A DNA stretch of 64,000 nucleotides from Myxococcales bacterium (GTDB lineage Bacteria > Myxococcota > Myxococcia > Myxococcales > Myxococcaceae): the NCBI GenBank assembly GCA_016191815.1, contig JACPVI010000063.1:1-64000 (forward strand). Reading direction: 5' to 3'. Made by a program: the position numbers and the translations under genes. Shown here piece by piece: positions 53,377 to 61,052 of this stretch. The notes under the pieces are model-generated. The model was not told where the DNA came from. It saw only the letters and a program-made list of their open reading frames with translations, and ran no database searches. Position 1 is the stretch's first letter; each line of letters starts with the position of its first letter.

Positions 53377-54468
53377 ATGGCAACGCCGAAAGAGACCATC
53401 TGGGAACTCGACCCGCACACGACGGCGAAGCACGAGATTCTGCGCCGATACCTCGGGGCCTGGTTTCCGATTCTCGGCACCTATCACGGCCGCATCCTCT
53501 ACATCGACGGTTTCTCCGGGCCGGGTCGATACCAGAACGGCGAGCCCGGGTCGCCGATGATTGCGCTCGATGTCGCTGTCAACCATCGCAAGTCGACCAG
53601 CGGCGAGATCGTGTTCTGGTTCATAGAAGAACGCGACGACCGCCTCGCGCACCTGAAGCAGGAGCTGGCCGCGCTTCACTTGCCAGCGCATTTCAAGGTG
53701 CGAGCCGAGGCAGGACGCTTCGACGAGAAGTTCGGCAACGTGCTCGCCTCGATCGAGGCCGACAAGAACACGCTCGCGCCGACCTTCGCGTTCATCGACC
53801 CCTTCGGCTTCTCGGGCATCCCATTCTCGTTGATCCAGCGCCTGCTCGGCCACAAGCGGTGCGAGGCGTTCATCACGTTCATGGTCGACGCCATCAACCG
53901 CTTCCTCGAACACCCCGAGGACAAGGTCGTCCAGCACATCGCGGAGGCGTTCGGGGGCGACGAGGCCGTCCAGATCGCCAAGGGACCTGGCGACCGCATT
54001 GTGAAGCTACGGGAGCTGTACCAGCGGAAGCTCTCGAGCGTCGCGAAGTACGTCCGGTACTTCGAGATGCGCGACCGGCAGGATCGAACCCAGTACTACC
54101 TGTTCTTTGCGACGAACAATGAGCTGGGCCACCTAAAGATGAAGGAGGCGATGTGGAAGATGGACCCCGACGGGGACTTCCGCTTCTCCGACGCGACCAA
54201 CCCCGGTCAGTTGGTGCTCTTCGAAGCCGACCCGACCAAGGTCCTCGCTTCGCAGGTCCGCGAGGAATTCCGCGGGAAGGGCACGGTCACGGGGTTCCAG
54301 GTGCGCACCTTCGTCGAGAACCGAACCGCGTACCTCAAGAAGCACATGACCGGCGTGCTCAAGCAGGAGGAGGAGAGCGGGCAGCTGAAGGTCGATGAGC
54401 TCAAGACAGACGGGAAGAAGCGGCGCGCGAACACCTTCCCCGATGAGGCGAGGCTCACGTGGGTTTGA
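53377..54468 (+). CDS. tcmP: three-Cys-motif partner protein TcmP
   Basis: 363 residues. It begins [20 protein letters not shown] and has [38 protein letters not shown] and [20 protein letters not shown], matching the TcmP family. The DGFSGPG loop resembles a SAM-binding glycine loop, so a methyltransferase-like fold is likely. The family was named for its constant pairing with three-Cys-motif proteins such as the next gene, which it overlaps by 10 bases. Inclusion in a DUF499/DUF1156 operon supports a defence or DNA-modification role. The ATG follows GAGAGGGG. Confidence 0.87.
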   Translation: MATPKETIWELDPHTTAKHEILRRYLGAWFPILGTYHGRILYIDGFSGPGRYQNGEPGSPMIALDVAVNHRKSTSGEIVFWFIEERDDRLAHLKQELAALHLPAHFKVRAEAGRFDEKFGNVLASIEADKNTLAPTFAFIDPFGFSGIPFSLIQRLLGHKRCEAFITFMVDAINRFLEHPEDKVVQHIAEAFGGDEAVQIAKGPGDRIVKLRELYQRKLSSVAKYVRYFEMRDRQDRTQYYLFFATNNELGHLKMKEAMWKMDPDGDFRFSDATNPGQLVLFEADPTKVLASQVREEFRGKGTVTGFQVRTFVENRTAYLKKHMTGVLKQEEESGQLKVDELKTDGKKRRANTFPDEARLTWV

Positions 54469-55220
54469 AGTCGGCCATCGAATGGACCGAGTCAACGTGG
54501 AACCCCGTCACGGGCTGCACGAAGATCAGCCCTGGGTGCAAGCACTGCTATGCCGAGCGGATGGCGGAGCGGCTTCAGGCGATGGGCCAGGAGAACTACC
54601 GGAACGGCTTCGAGCTGACGCTCCAGCCGCACATGCTCGAGCTGCCGCTGCGGTGGAAGAAGCCGCAGACGATCTTCGTCAACTCGATGAGCGACCTGTT
54701 CCACAAGGACGTGCCGCTCCAGTACATCCAGCGCGTCTTCGATGTCATGCGGCGCGCGAGCTGGCACCGCTTCCAGATCCTCACAAAGCGCTCCGAGCGA
54801 CTCGCCGAGCTCGATGCGAAGCTGGAGTGGGCGCCCAACATCTGGATGGGCGTGAGCGTCGAGAACGAGAAGTACCGCTCGCGCATCGACGACCTCCGCA
54901 CGACGCGGGCGACCATCAAGTTCCTGTCGCTCGAACCGCTCCTCGGACCCCTGCGCGACCTCGATCTCAGAGGAATCGACTGGGTGATCGTGGGCGGCGA
55001 GTCGGGGCCGGGGGCGCGCCCGATGGACCCCGAGTGGGCACGCGACCTGCGCAACCAGTGCCGCCGCTCGAAGGTTCCATTCTTCTTCAAGCAGTGGGGC
55101 GGCAAGAACAAGAAGCAGGCCGGGCGCGTGCTCGATGGCCGGACGTGGGACGAGATGCCCACAGATCCGGCGCCACGCGTGAAGCGACTGCGCCAGGTCT
55201 CGCTCGCGGTGGTGTCGTGA
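54459..55220 (+). CDS. three-Cys-motif (phage Gp37/Gp68, DUF5131) radical-SAM-like protein
   Basis: 253 residues. The N-terminal signature is [20 protein letters not shown], then [13 protein letters not shown], giving a CX6CX2C cluster ligand set. Further conserved pieces are [49 protein letters not shown] and [20 protein letters not shown]. The cysteine spacing differs from classic radical SAM CX3CX2C, but the barrel pattern is alike. The start is GTG 54459 inside tcmP. As the last gene of the operon it probably modifies DNA, a nucleotide or a protein with TcmP; the substrate is unknown. Confidence 0.87.
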   Translation: MGLKSAIEWTESTWNPVTGCTKISPGCKHCYAERMAERLQAMGQENYRNGFELTLQPHMLELPLRWKKPQTIFVNSMSDLFHKDVPLQYIQRVFDVMRRASWHRFQILTKRSERLAELDAKLEWAPNIWMGVSVENEKYRSRIDDLRTTRATIKFLSLEPLLGPLRDLDLRGIDWVIVGGESGPGARPMDPEWARDLRNQCRRSKVPFFFKQWGGKNKKQAGRVLDGRTWDEMPTDPAPRVKRLRQVSLAVVS

Positions 55221-55231
55221 CCGCGAGGCTG

Positions 55232-55464
55232 TTAACCAGCCCCTCTCGGCCGGCCGAACCTGTTAACCGCTCTCTGCCGTTCTCTACCCGCGGGCGCCTT
55301 CAGAGAGCAGAAACGGGCGCCAGCGGACCGCTCGTCGGGCGCGCCGGCGTTCTCAGGATCGTCGCCGCGATCGCGCCCGCCGCGGGCCCCTCGCGCAGAA
55401 CGCCGCGAACACTGGCGCTTTCAAGGCGAAGCCCCGCGAGTTGCCTCGCGGGGCTCCTGTTAAC
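55232..55464 (+). repeat. three CTGTTAAC repeats in an intergenic region
   Basis: The sequence CTGTTAAC(C/T) occurs with GTTAAC at 55232-55237, 55262-55267 and 55459-55464, all in the same orientation, within 233 otherwise GC-rich, gene-free bases. Between them CTCTCTG and CAGAGAG can pair. They may be protein-binding sites or remnants of an attachment region. Confidence 0.4.
55430..55455 (+). terminator. terminator hairpin after the DUF499 defence operon
   Basis: AGCCCCGCGAG (55430-55440) and CTCGCGGGGCT (55445-55455) form a perfect 11-bp stem with a TTGC loop. It stands 210 bases after the last gene of the defence operon and 27 bases before the next gene. There is no T run, but this is the strongest hairpin nearby. 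Confidence 0.65.
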
Positions 55465-55481
55465 TGCGCCCCCACCTTCGG

Positions 55482-56003
55482 TTGGTGGTGGAGGAAGAAT
55501 GGCTCCCCGATGACTACTCATGGCAAGTCAACGATTTCGGCCTCTTAGACCGCTTCTCGTTCCACGCCCTGGGCCACGACCTGCGCCCGGGCTTTCCGCC
55601 GCCACCCCCCGACCCGCACCCGGCGCCGATCGTCCGCTACCTGCGGTGGGCCCTCCAGATCCAGAAGGACATCGACGAGAAGGGCTGGACCTTCCGCCAG
55701 GCGGGCCGCTTCCATGGCATCAGCTACGCCCGCGTCAGCCAGCTCCTGGAGTTGACCCGGCTCGCGCCGGACATCCAGGAGAAGGTGCTCGCCCTGAAGA
55801 CCAGCACGCCGTGCCATCCAGTCACCGTGCAGAAGCTCCGCGGCGTCGCTCGCGAGCTCGACTGGAAGCGCCAGCGGGAGCAATTCGCCCTGCTGATGGT
55901 CGGGGAGCACGAGGCGCCGGCCGGAAGGGACGTCAGCGCAGATCGCGGAGGCGGCGAGCTGGGCCCTCGCGCGGAGACCCTCCTTCCGGCCGAAGGTGCG
56001 TGA
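55482..56003 (+). CDS. KorB/ParB-type HTH protein
   Basis: 173 residues from GTG 55482. An N-terminal proline-rich segment precedes RYLRWALQIQKDIDEKGWTF, RQAGRFHGISYARVSQLLEL and TRLAPDIQEKVLALK, clearly the same family as the recombinase-associated gene at 41451. No recombinase stands before it here, so it may be the remnant end of another integrated element. The C-terminal 30 residues are variable. Confidence 0.7.
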   Translation: MVVEEEWLPDDYSWQVNDFGLLDRFSFHALGHDLRPGFPPPPPDPHPAPIVRYLRWALQIQKDIDEKGWTFRQAGRFHGISYARVSQLLELTRLAPDIQEKVLALKTSTPCHPVTVQKLRGVARELDWKRQREQFALLMVGEHEAPAGRDVSADRGGGELGPRAETLLPAEGA

Positions 56004-56018
56004 TACACAAAGTGCACG

Positions 56019-56378
56019 ATGCCGGACGTCGTCGTCTTCAACATCCTCATCCCGTGTACCGAGAACGCGACGGGCATCGTGCATCCGCCGGCGAAGTTCG
56101 ATGCCTGGCTGCTGGAGACGGTGGAGCGCTTCGGTGGGGCCACCGTCATGGGCGTCGCGCTCCGTGGCCTCTGGTTCGACCCCGAGTTGCCGCGCGAGGC
56201 GAACCCGATCGAGGACCACAACAACTGGTACAAGGTCGGCGTGCAGCCTCACCGGGTGGACGAGCTCCGCGAGCACGTCCAGGAGACCGCCCGCTCCTTT
56301 GGCCAGAAGTGCCTGTACTTTGAGCGAGCTGGCGAGGCCGAGTTCGTCTGGGACCCTGCGCATAGGCCCACGGCCTAG
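56019..56378 (+). CDS. hypothetical protein
   Basis: 119 residues, compact alpha/beta: MPDVVVFNILIPCTENATGI, FDAWLLETVERFGGATVMGV, DHNNWYKVGVQPHRVDELRE and ETARSFGQKCLYFERAGEAE. The regular strand-helix pattern and Met start make it a likely real gene. I recognise the look of a widespread small hypothetical in accessory DNA but cannot name a domain. It is 15 bases after the HTH gene and probably cotranscribed with it. Confidence 0.65.
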   Translation: MPDVVVFNILIPCTENATGIVHPPAKFDAWLLETVERFGGATVMGVALRGLWFDPELPREANPIEDHNNWYKVGVQPHRVDELREHVQETARSFGQKCLYFERAGEAEFVWDPAHRPTA

Positions 56379-56407
56379 GTTGACAAATTTCAACCGAGGA
56401 CTATTCT
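56378..56407 (+). promoter_or_regulatory. promoter with inverted repeat over the -35
   Basis: -35 TTGACA (56380-56385), 16-base spacer, -10 TATTCT (56402-56407). The -35 lies inside GGTTGA-CAAATT-TCAACC (56378-56395), a 6+6 inverted repeat, and a further GTCAACC half site follows at about 56415. It drives the gene at 56435, which encodes an HTH protein. Confidence 0.65.
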
Positions 56408-56434
56408 AAGAGTGTCAACCACGCGAGGTGGAAC

Positions 56435-56986
56435 ATGGCCAAGGCACCTTCAAGGAAGTACACGCTGCTCGATGGACGACGGCTGAAGCTGGCCGGCGTG
56501 GACGCGCGCGAGCGGGCCTTCCTGGCCGACATCGAGAAGATGGTTCGCCAGGGCATCAGCTACTTCGAGGTCTACCGTGCCGCGGTCGGACCCGGCTCGG
56601 TCGCGCTCGGCGGGCGCAACCGAATCGACCGCAAAATCGCCGAGAGCCCGCTGTACCTGGTCGCTGTCGACCTCGCGACCCGAGCGGGCATCAAGCAGGG
56701 CCTCGTCCTTGCGCCGGAGCATGAGCACGAACGCGCCAGCGCGCCGAAGGACGGCTCGATGATCAGCGTCGCGCAGGCGGCCGACCTGATCGGCATCTCC
56801 CGCGCCGCTGTCTACAAGGCCATCGAGAAGGGCGCTCTCCGGACGCGACGAATCGGGAACGTGACGATCGTCGATCGCAAATCAGCCGCCGAGTACCGGG
56901 AGCGGCGCTCGGCGGGGGAGTCACCCGAAGCTGCCAAGCACGCGAGCGGTTCGCGCGCCGCGGAGGATTCACGGGCGTCGGCCTGA
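56435..56986 (+). CDS. HTH protein with C-terminal excisionase-type domain
   Basis: 183 residues. The N-terminal half (ARERAFLADIEKMVRQGISY, FEVYRAAVGPGSVALGGRNR, AESPLYLVAVDLATRAGIKQ) is a conserved-looking helical module of unknown role. The C-terminal half is an excisionase-type winged helix: MISVAQAADLIGISRAAVYK, AIEKGALRTRRIGNVTIVDR. An operator-like repeat overlaps its promoter, so it probably autoregulates. The next gene starts immediately after it. Confidence 0.75.
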   Translation: MAKAPSRKYTLLDGRRLKLAGVDARERAFLADIEKMVRQGISYFEVYRAAVGPGSVALGGRNRIDRKIAESPLYLVAVDLATRAGIKQGLVLAPEHEHERASAPKDGSMISVAQAADLIGISRAAVYKAIEKGALRTRRIGNVTIVDRKSAAEYRERRSAGESPEAAKHASGSRAAEDSRASA

Positions 56987-56987
56987 C

Positions 56988-57302
56988 GTGGAACGTTCAG
57001 TGACGGTGGCATCGGGCAAGACGACATGGAGCGGCGCGCTGATCGGCATCCAGCCGCGAATCTGGCTGACGAGGTCCTTCGACCAGCGGAGCCACACGTA
57101 CCAAGGCTACGTGCTACGCGTGCGGGGCGCGGTCGGCGACGAGGATCGGGAGGTAGTCGTCGCCATCGGCGAGGCTGCGCACGCCGAGCACCAGTTCCGC
57201 GTCGGCGATTGCGTGAGCGGCGAAGGAGTGCCGGTCGCCGATCCACGCACCGAGACCGCCGCGCTCTACAAGGTCAGCAAGCTCAAGCTCCTCGAACGTG
57301 GG
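56988..57302 (+). pseudogene. OB-fold-like protein gene, 3' end lost
   Basis: The frame starts 2 bases after the previous gene and gives a coherent 100-residue beta-rich domain: GKTTWSGALIGIQPRIWLTR, SFDQRSHTYQGYVLRVRGAV, FRVGDCVSGEGVPVADPRTE, YKVSKLKLLE. From about 57300 the frame runs on only as antisense of vsr and dcm (open to 58616), which is not a protein I believe. From memory of related small OB-fold proteins, a cysteine-bearing C-terminal part should follow. It appears cut by the arrival of the methyltransferase module. Confidence 0.55.
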
Positions 57303-57772
57303 TCCGACGCGTCGGGCAGCGCCCCCCGGATTCGGTCAAGGCAGCGCTTTGGATCCTTCGCGAGTTGGCATTCCCAGACGCGCACGACCGTCCATCCAGC
57401 CTGGCGGAGGCGCTGGGTGGCTTTCCGGTCGCGCTCTTTCGTCCGGCGGATCTTCTCCGCCCAGGCCTCCACGTTCGTCCGTGGGCTCAGGTTCCTGCCG
57501 CAGTCGTGCCCATGTCCATGCCAGAAGCAGCCATCGACGAACACGGCGACCTTGACGCTGCGCCAGGCGAAGTCCGGTCGCCCGGCCACTCTGAAGTGGC
57601 GCCGCCACCCGGCCAGCCCCGCGTCTCGGAGCAATGACGCCAGCCGCTGCTCGGTCGTCAGGTTCCCGGAGCTACGGATACGCGCCATCAACTCACCGCG
57701 GGACAGCGCGCCGAAAGTCGTCCGCTCCCGTTGCGCGTCCCCAGGCCACCGACCGTCTGTGCCTCGAGTCAT
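57266..57772 (-). CDS. vsr: very-short-patch repair endonuclease Vsr
   Basis: 168 residues. Signature sequences are LMARIRSSGNLTTEQRLASL, FRVAGRPDFAWRSVKVAVFV, DGCFWHGHGHDCGRNLSPR and QAGWTVVRVWECQLAKDP. The catalytic Asp and the zinc- and Mg-binding His/Cys pattern are present. Vsr nicks T:G mismatches made by deamination of 5-methylcytosine, and so is the usual companion of a cytosine methyltransferase, here the gene just upstream (31-base gap). ATG 57772 is chosen. The last 40 codons overlap the truncated OB gene on the other strand. Confidence 0.9.
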   Translation of the reverse strand: MTRGTDGRWPGDAQRERTTFGALSRGELMARIRSSGNLTTEQRLASLLRDAGLAGWRRHFRVAGRPDFAWRSVKVAVFVDGCFWHGHGHDCGRNLSPRTNVEAWAEKIRRTKERDRKATQRLRQAGWTVVRVWECQLAKDPKRCLDRIRGALPDASDPRSRSLSLLTL

Positions 57773-57803
57773 TTCGCTCCAGCGCATCTGCTCCGTAACA
57801 AGT

Positions 57804-58877
57804 TCACCTGAGTGCCTTGAGCACCTTCCGGCCAACAAGTCTCGCGTAGGGCGGAGGGACAGCGTTCCCGATGAGGTCGCAGACCGCGTCCATTTCGTCG
57901 GTGACGAAGCGGTAGTTCTCGGGAAACCCCTGAAGAAGTGCCGCCTCGCGCACGGAGATGGTGTATCGACGCCGGTCGGGGTGTCCGAATCTGCCCTTGC
58001 AGGGAGTTGTGCATCCGCCGGTAATCGTCGGCGCTGGCTCATCCCAGGCCATGCGGCCGTAGACGTTGGTGAACCCGTTGTAGCCGCCCTGGTGGCACTC
58101 GGGACGCAGAGCTTCATCGACCCCAAGCCAAGTCTCGCCCGGCTGCGCCGCCCGGAGCCGCGCCTTCGTCTGAGGCTGAAGGTCACGCACCACGTACCAG
58201 TTGTGCGCTTCCGGGCCCCCGTTTCTGAGCGCGCGGCGCAGCGTCACAGGCGCGCACGTCTCTCCAATCGCTTCCCGCACGGTCCTCCATTCCTTGAGGC
58301 CAGAGTTGGGATTCGGAACTCGCGCGTGCGTTGGCGAGGGGAACGTGACCGGGAAGCCTCGACCAGCCAACAGGACCAGGCGACGCCGAGACTGAGCAAG
58401 GCCGAAGTTGGCCATCTGCTCGACGCGCCAGTCGTACAAGTATCCATGGCCGCGCAGGATCCGGAGGAACTTGTCGAAGATCGGCTTACCCCGAGCAGCG
58501 AGCCCCGGCACGTTCTCCATCATCAACGCCTTCGGTCGGAGGCGTTCGATGAGCGACCCCATGACGAGAAGCAACTCGTTGCGCGGATCTTCACGCTCGC
58601 GCCTCGCGGTGAGTGAACAAAACCCTTGGCACGGCGCGCATCCCGCTAGCAGTGAAATGTTCCCGCCGCCGGCGGCGCGCCGCAGCTCATTGGCGGACAC
58701 CTCTCGAATGTCCTTCTCAATTAGCCTCGTCCTCTGGTTGTTTCGTCTGTACGTGCGCGCGGCAATCGGGTCGATCTCAACCGCGGCCGCGACATCGAAC
58801 CCTGCGTCGCGGAGCCCTCGAGTCAGACCACCGCATCCAGCAAACAGGTCGATAGCGATTGGCCGCTCGGACCTCAC
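57804..58877 (-). CDS. dcm: DNA (cytosine-5) methyltransferase
   Basis: 357 residues with the C5 motifs in order: [38 protein letters not shown] (catalytic Cys in PCQG), [32 protein letters not shown], and [17 protein letters not shown] with [13 protein letters not shown]. It would protect host DNA at a cytosine in a specific site. Its ATG overlaps the stop of the GHKL/nuclease gene by 4 bases, so modification and the putative restriction subunit are made together. Confidence 0.92.
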   Translation of the reverse strand: MRSERPIAIDLFAGCGGLTRGLRDAGFDVAAAVEIDPIAARTYRRNNQRTRLIEKDIREVSANELRRAAGGGNISLLAGCAPCQGFCSLTARREREDPRNELLLVMGSLIERLRPKALMMENVPGLAARGKPIFDKFLRILRGHGYLYDWRVEQMANFGLAQSRRRLVLLAGRGFPVTFPSPTHARVPNPNSGLKEWRTVREAIGETCAPVTLRRALRNGGPEAHNWYVVRDLQPQTKARLRAAQPGETWLGVDEALRPECHQGGYNGFTNVYGRMAWDEPAPTITGGCTTPCKGRFGHPDRRRYTISVREAALLQGFPENYRFVTDEMDAVCDLIGNAVPPPYARLVGRKVLKALR

Positions 58878-60925
58878 GACCTCTTCCTCTGCCTTCGCGT
58901 GCGCGTCGGCTTTCGTCCTTTCGCAGCAGCGACTGCCTTCGGGCGACCCGCCCGTTTCGCCTGCGGCGCGTTGTCGATCCCGAGGTCCTGCATGCGTGGG
59001 TCATCGGACGGTGCGCGCAGCTTCACGACGTCAAGGAACTCCTTGTGCATCGTTTCCGTCGTGGATAGGAGGTTCCCCCACGCGCGGATGTCGAACAACG
59101 CGGCGTCCTGATAGGTTTTTGCATGCGCTTCATCCCCAGAGCGCACGCGATCCGCGATCAACAGCCCGCGCACCACGGCCCGCTTGTGAGCTGGATCGGT
59201 CGACTCCTCCTGCAACTTTCGTCGAAGGAACAGGACATAGTCTCGCAGTTGGTCGAATTCCTTCCGCCCGACCAGATCTCCTGGACGCTTCGCTTCGACA
59301 ACATGCGCGGTCTGGTAGCGATCACCAAGGCAGAAGAAATCGAGGCGACGGGCACCCTCGGCGTCTCCTGCCGAGTCAATCTGGAACTCGTCGGCAACCA
59401 GCTTGTCGAGTGACTTCTCGTGGACGAGCATCGTCCACTTCGGATCGATCAGCCACGGGTGCTCTCGGAGGTAGTCCTGCATGTCGGGCTTCTCGGGGAC
59501 CTTGTCTCGGATCATTTGCGCGAATTTGCGGATGATCTCCACGCGGCCCTTCACGAGGTGGGCCGTGTTGACGGCCTCGAGGATGTCCCACTCCGACAGA
59601 ACCTCGGCCAACTGGGCAACGTCATCTGCGGAGGCTGCGTTCAGGCGACGAATGGTGTCGAGGAAGGACCGGTTCGTCAGCGCGTTGTAGGCGAATTCGA
59701 CCAGCTCGTCGGCGATGTCTTTGCCTTCCTTGTCCTTGTCGAGCTGTGGGATCGCGACGATGCGGTCGACAACGGCCTTGAAGATCTTCCGATCCTTCTC
59801 CGGCAGCTTCTCGGCGAGATCTAGGTATCGCTGGATCTTCGGGCTCTTCGCCTTGGCCTCTCGTCGTTTGTCGGTCCAGCTTTCAAGGAGCTCGCGGATT
59901 TTCTTACGGCCCCAGTCCTTGAGCGGAACGGCCTGCGGATCTTCCCACCGAACCGTGCCGCGGTCCGTCGCGATCAGGTCGACCGCGTCATCGAGAAAAT
60001 CCGCCTGCACCTCGCCGGTGAGGTACTGCATGCCGTGCTGGCCCCAAACGCCCCCGCTCAGATCGAAGAACCACGGAGTCTGCGCCAGCTTGCCGCGGAC
60101 ATAGACAACGAAGCCACGTTGTTCTTCATCGGGGATCGTGTCCTTGCAGAAGCCGGCCCACCACTGAATCTGCTGGCCGTTGCCGAGATCGGCCGTCTGC
60201 CACTTGCCGGGCTTCGAAGGAAAGCGGAACTGGAACGGGATTTCCTGGCGCGAAATGGGCTTGCCGTTCACGTGCACCGTGAAGTCCTTGGCGAGCACGA
60301 GAAGCCTGCGGGCGAGACCGCGCTTGAATTCTTCCTCGTCGATCGCGCGGCTTATCTTCAGCTGGGACAGCGTAACCGTCGTCCCGGCCTTCTCCTTGAC
60401 GCCGGAGCCGTCGTCGGAAAGCGCCTCGGGGCTGTAGCCGTTGGTGTCGGCAAAGCTCTGGCTCTTGGTGAGTGCGGCGAAGTCGAGCGCAAAGTGGGCG
60501 AGCTGCTTCTCCTTGACCGTGCGGATTTCGAGTCGGTCGGCAACGCCAAAGCCGGCAAGCTTGCCGATCCCCTTGCGGCCCTGGACCTTCCGCGGCTTGA
60601 TCCCGTTGTACGCCTTGGTCCATTCACTCGCGCCAGCGCGCCGATTCCGTCCGACCGCCAGGTAGGACGCGTTGCACTCCTCGAACGTCATCCCCTGGCC
60701 GTCGTCCATGACCACGACTTCGTCAGAAGCCTCGATGGGTCGACCCGTTGGAATCGTGATCCAGACGTTCCGTGCCATCGCGTCGTACGCGTTGGAGATG
60801 AGCTCGGAAATCGCCGGCACCGCGCCCGCATACATTTGGAGGCCGAGGTGCTTGAAGAGCTGGCCTGCCACCGTCATCCGGTACGTTCGCGCCTGCACGG
60901 TGCCTCGTGTCTTCCTGCTGGCCAT
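58874..60925 (-). CDS. GHKL (MORC/MutL-like) ATPase fused to a PD-(D/E)XK-type nuclease domain
   Basis: 683 residues. The Bergerat ATP site has [29 protein letters not shown] and [21 protein letters not shown] transducer-like middle and helical region follow. Near 520-560 come [40 protein letters not shown], with Asp and Glu-x-Lys of a restriction-type nuclease. The basic tail ends RTRRQRKRS. This matches the class of MutL/MORC-like ATPases reported in restriction-modification contexts. ATP-driven clamp closure on unmodified DNA followed by cleavage is the likely mode; this is inferred. It is coupled to dcm and vsr. Confidence 0.82.
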   Translation of the reverse strand: MASRKTRGTVQARTYRMTVAGQLFKHLGLQMYAGAVPAISELISNAYDAMARNVWITIPTGRPIEASDEVVVMDDGQGMTFEECNASYLAVGRNRRAGASEWTKAYNGIKPRKVQGRKGIGKLAGFGVADRLEIRTVKEKQLAHFALDFAALTKSQSFADTNGYSPEALSDDGSGVKEKAGTTVTLSQLKISRAIDEEEFKRGLARRLLVLAKDFTVHVNGKPISRQEIPFQFRFPSKPGKWQTADLGNGQQIQWWAGFCKDTIPDEEQRGFVVYVRGKLAQTPWFFDLSGGVWGQHGMQYLTGEVQADFLDDAVDLIATDRGTVRWEDPQAVPLKDWGRKKIRELLESWTDKRREAKAKSPKIQRYLDLAEKLPEKDRKIFKAVVDRIVAIPQLDKDKEGKDIADELVEFAYNALTNRSFLDTIRRLNAASADDVAQLAEVLSEWDILEAVNTAHLVKGRVEIIRKFAQMIRDKVPEKPDMQDYLREHPWLIDPKWTMLVHEKSLDKLVADEFQIDSAGDAEGARRLDFFCLGDRYQTAHVVEAKRPGDLVGRKEFDQLRDYVLFLRRKLQEESTDPAHKRAVVRGLLIADRVRSGDEAHAKTYQDAALFDIRAWGNLLSTTETMHKEFLDVVKLRAPSDDPRMQDLGIDNAPQAKRAGRPKAVAAAKGRKPTRTRRQRKRS

Positions 60926-61052
60926 GATCACGGCGCTCTCTCGTGAAAGTTCCTGCCTCGGACCCTCAACAAGTAAACGTCTGGAACACGGTCGTCTGGG
61001 GACATCCTGAACGTCGGGAGCGACGCTCGCTCGGGTGTGGTTCGGCGGCCGC

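Noticed and set aside
57303-58616. Extension of the OB-fold frame to a 542-residue protein
   Set aside because: Beyond about 57300 it is antisense to vsr and dcm, whose motifs are intact; composition is Arg/Pro/Ser-rich without domain character.
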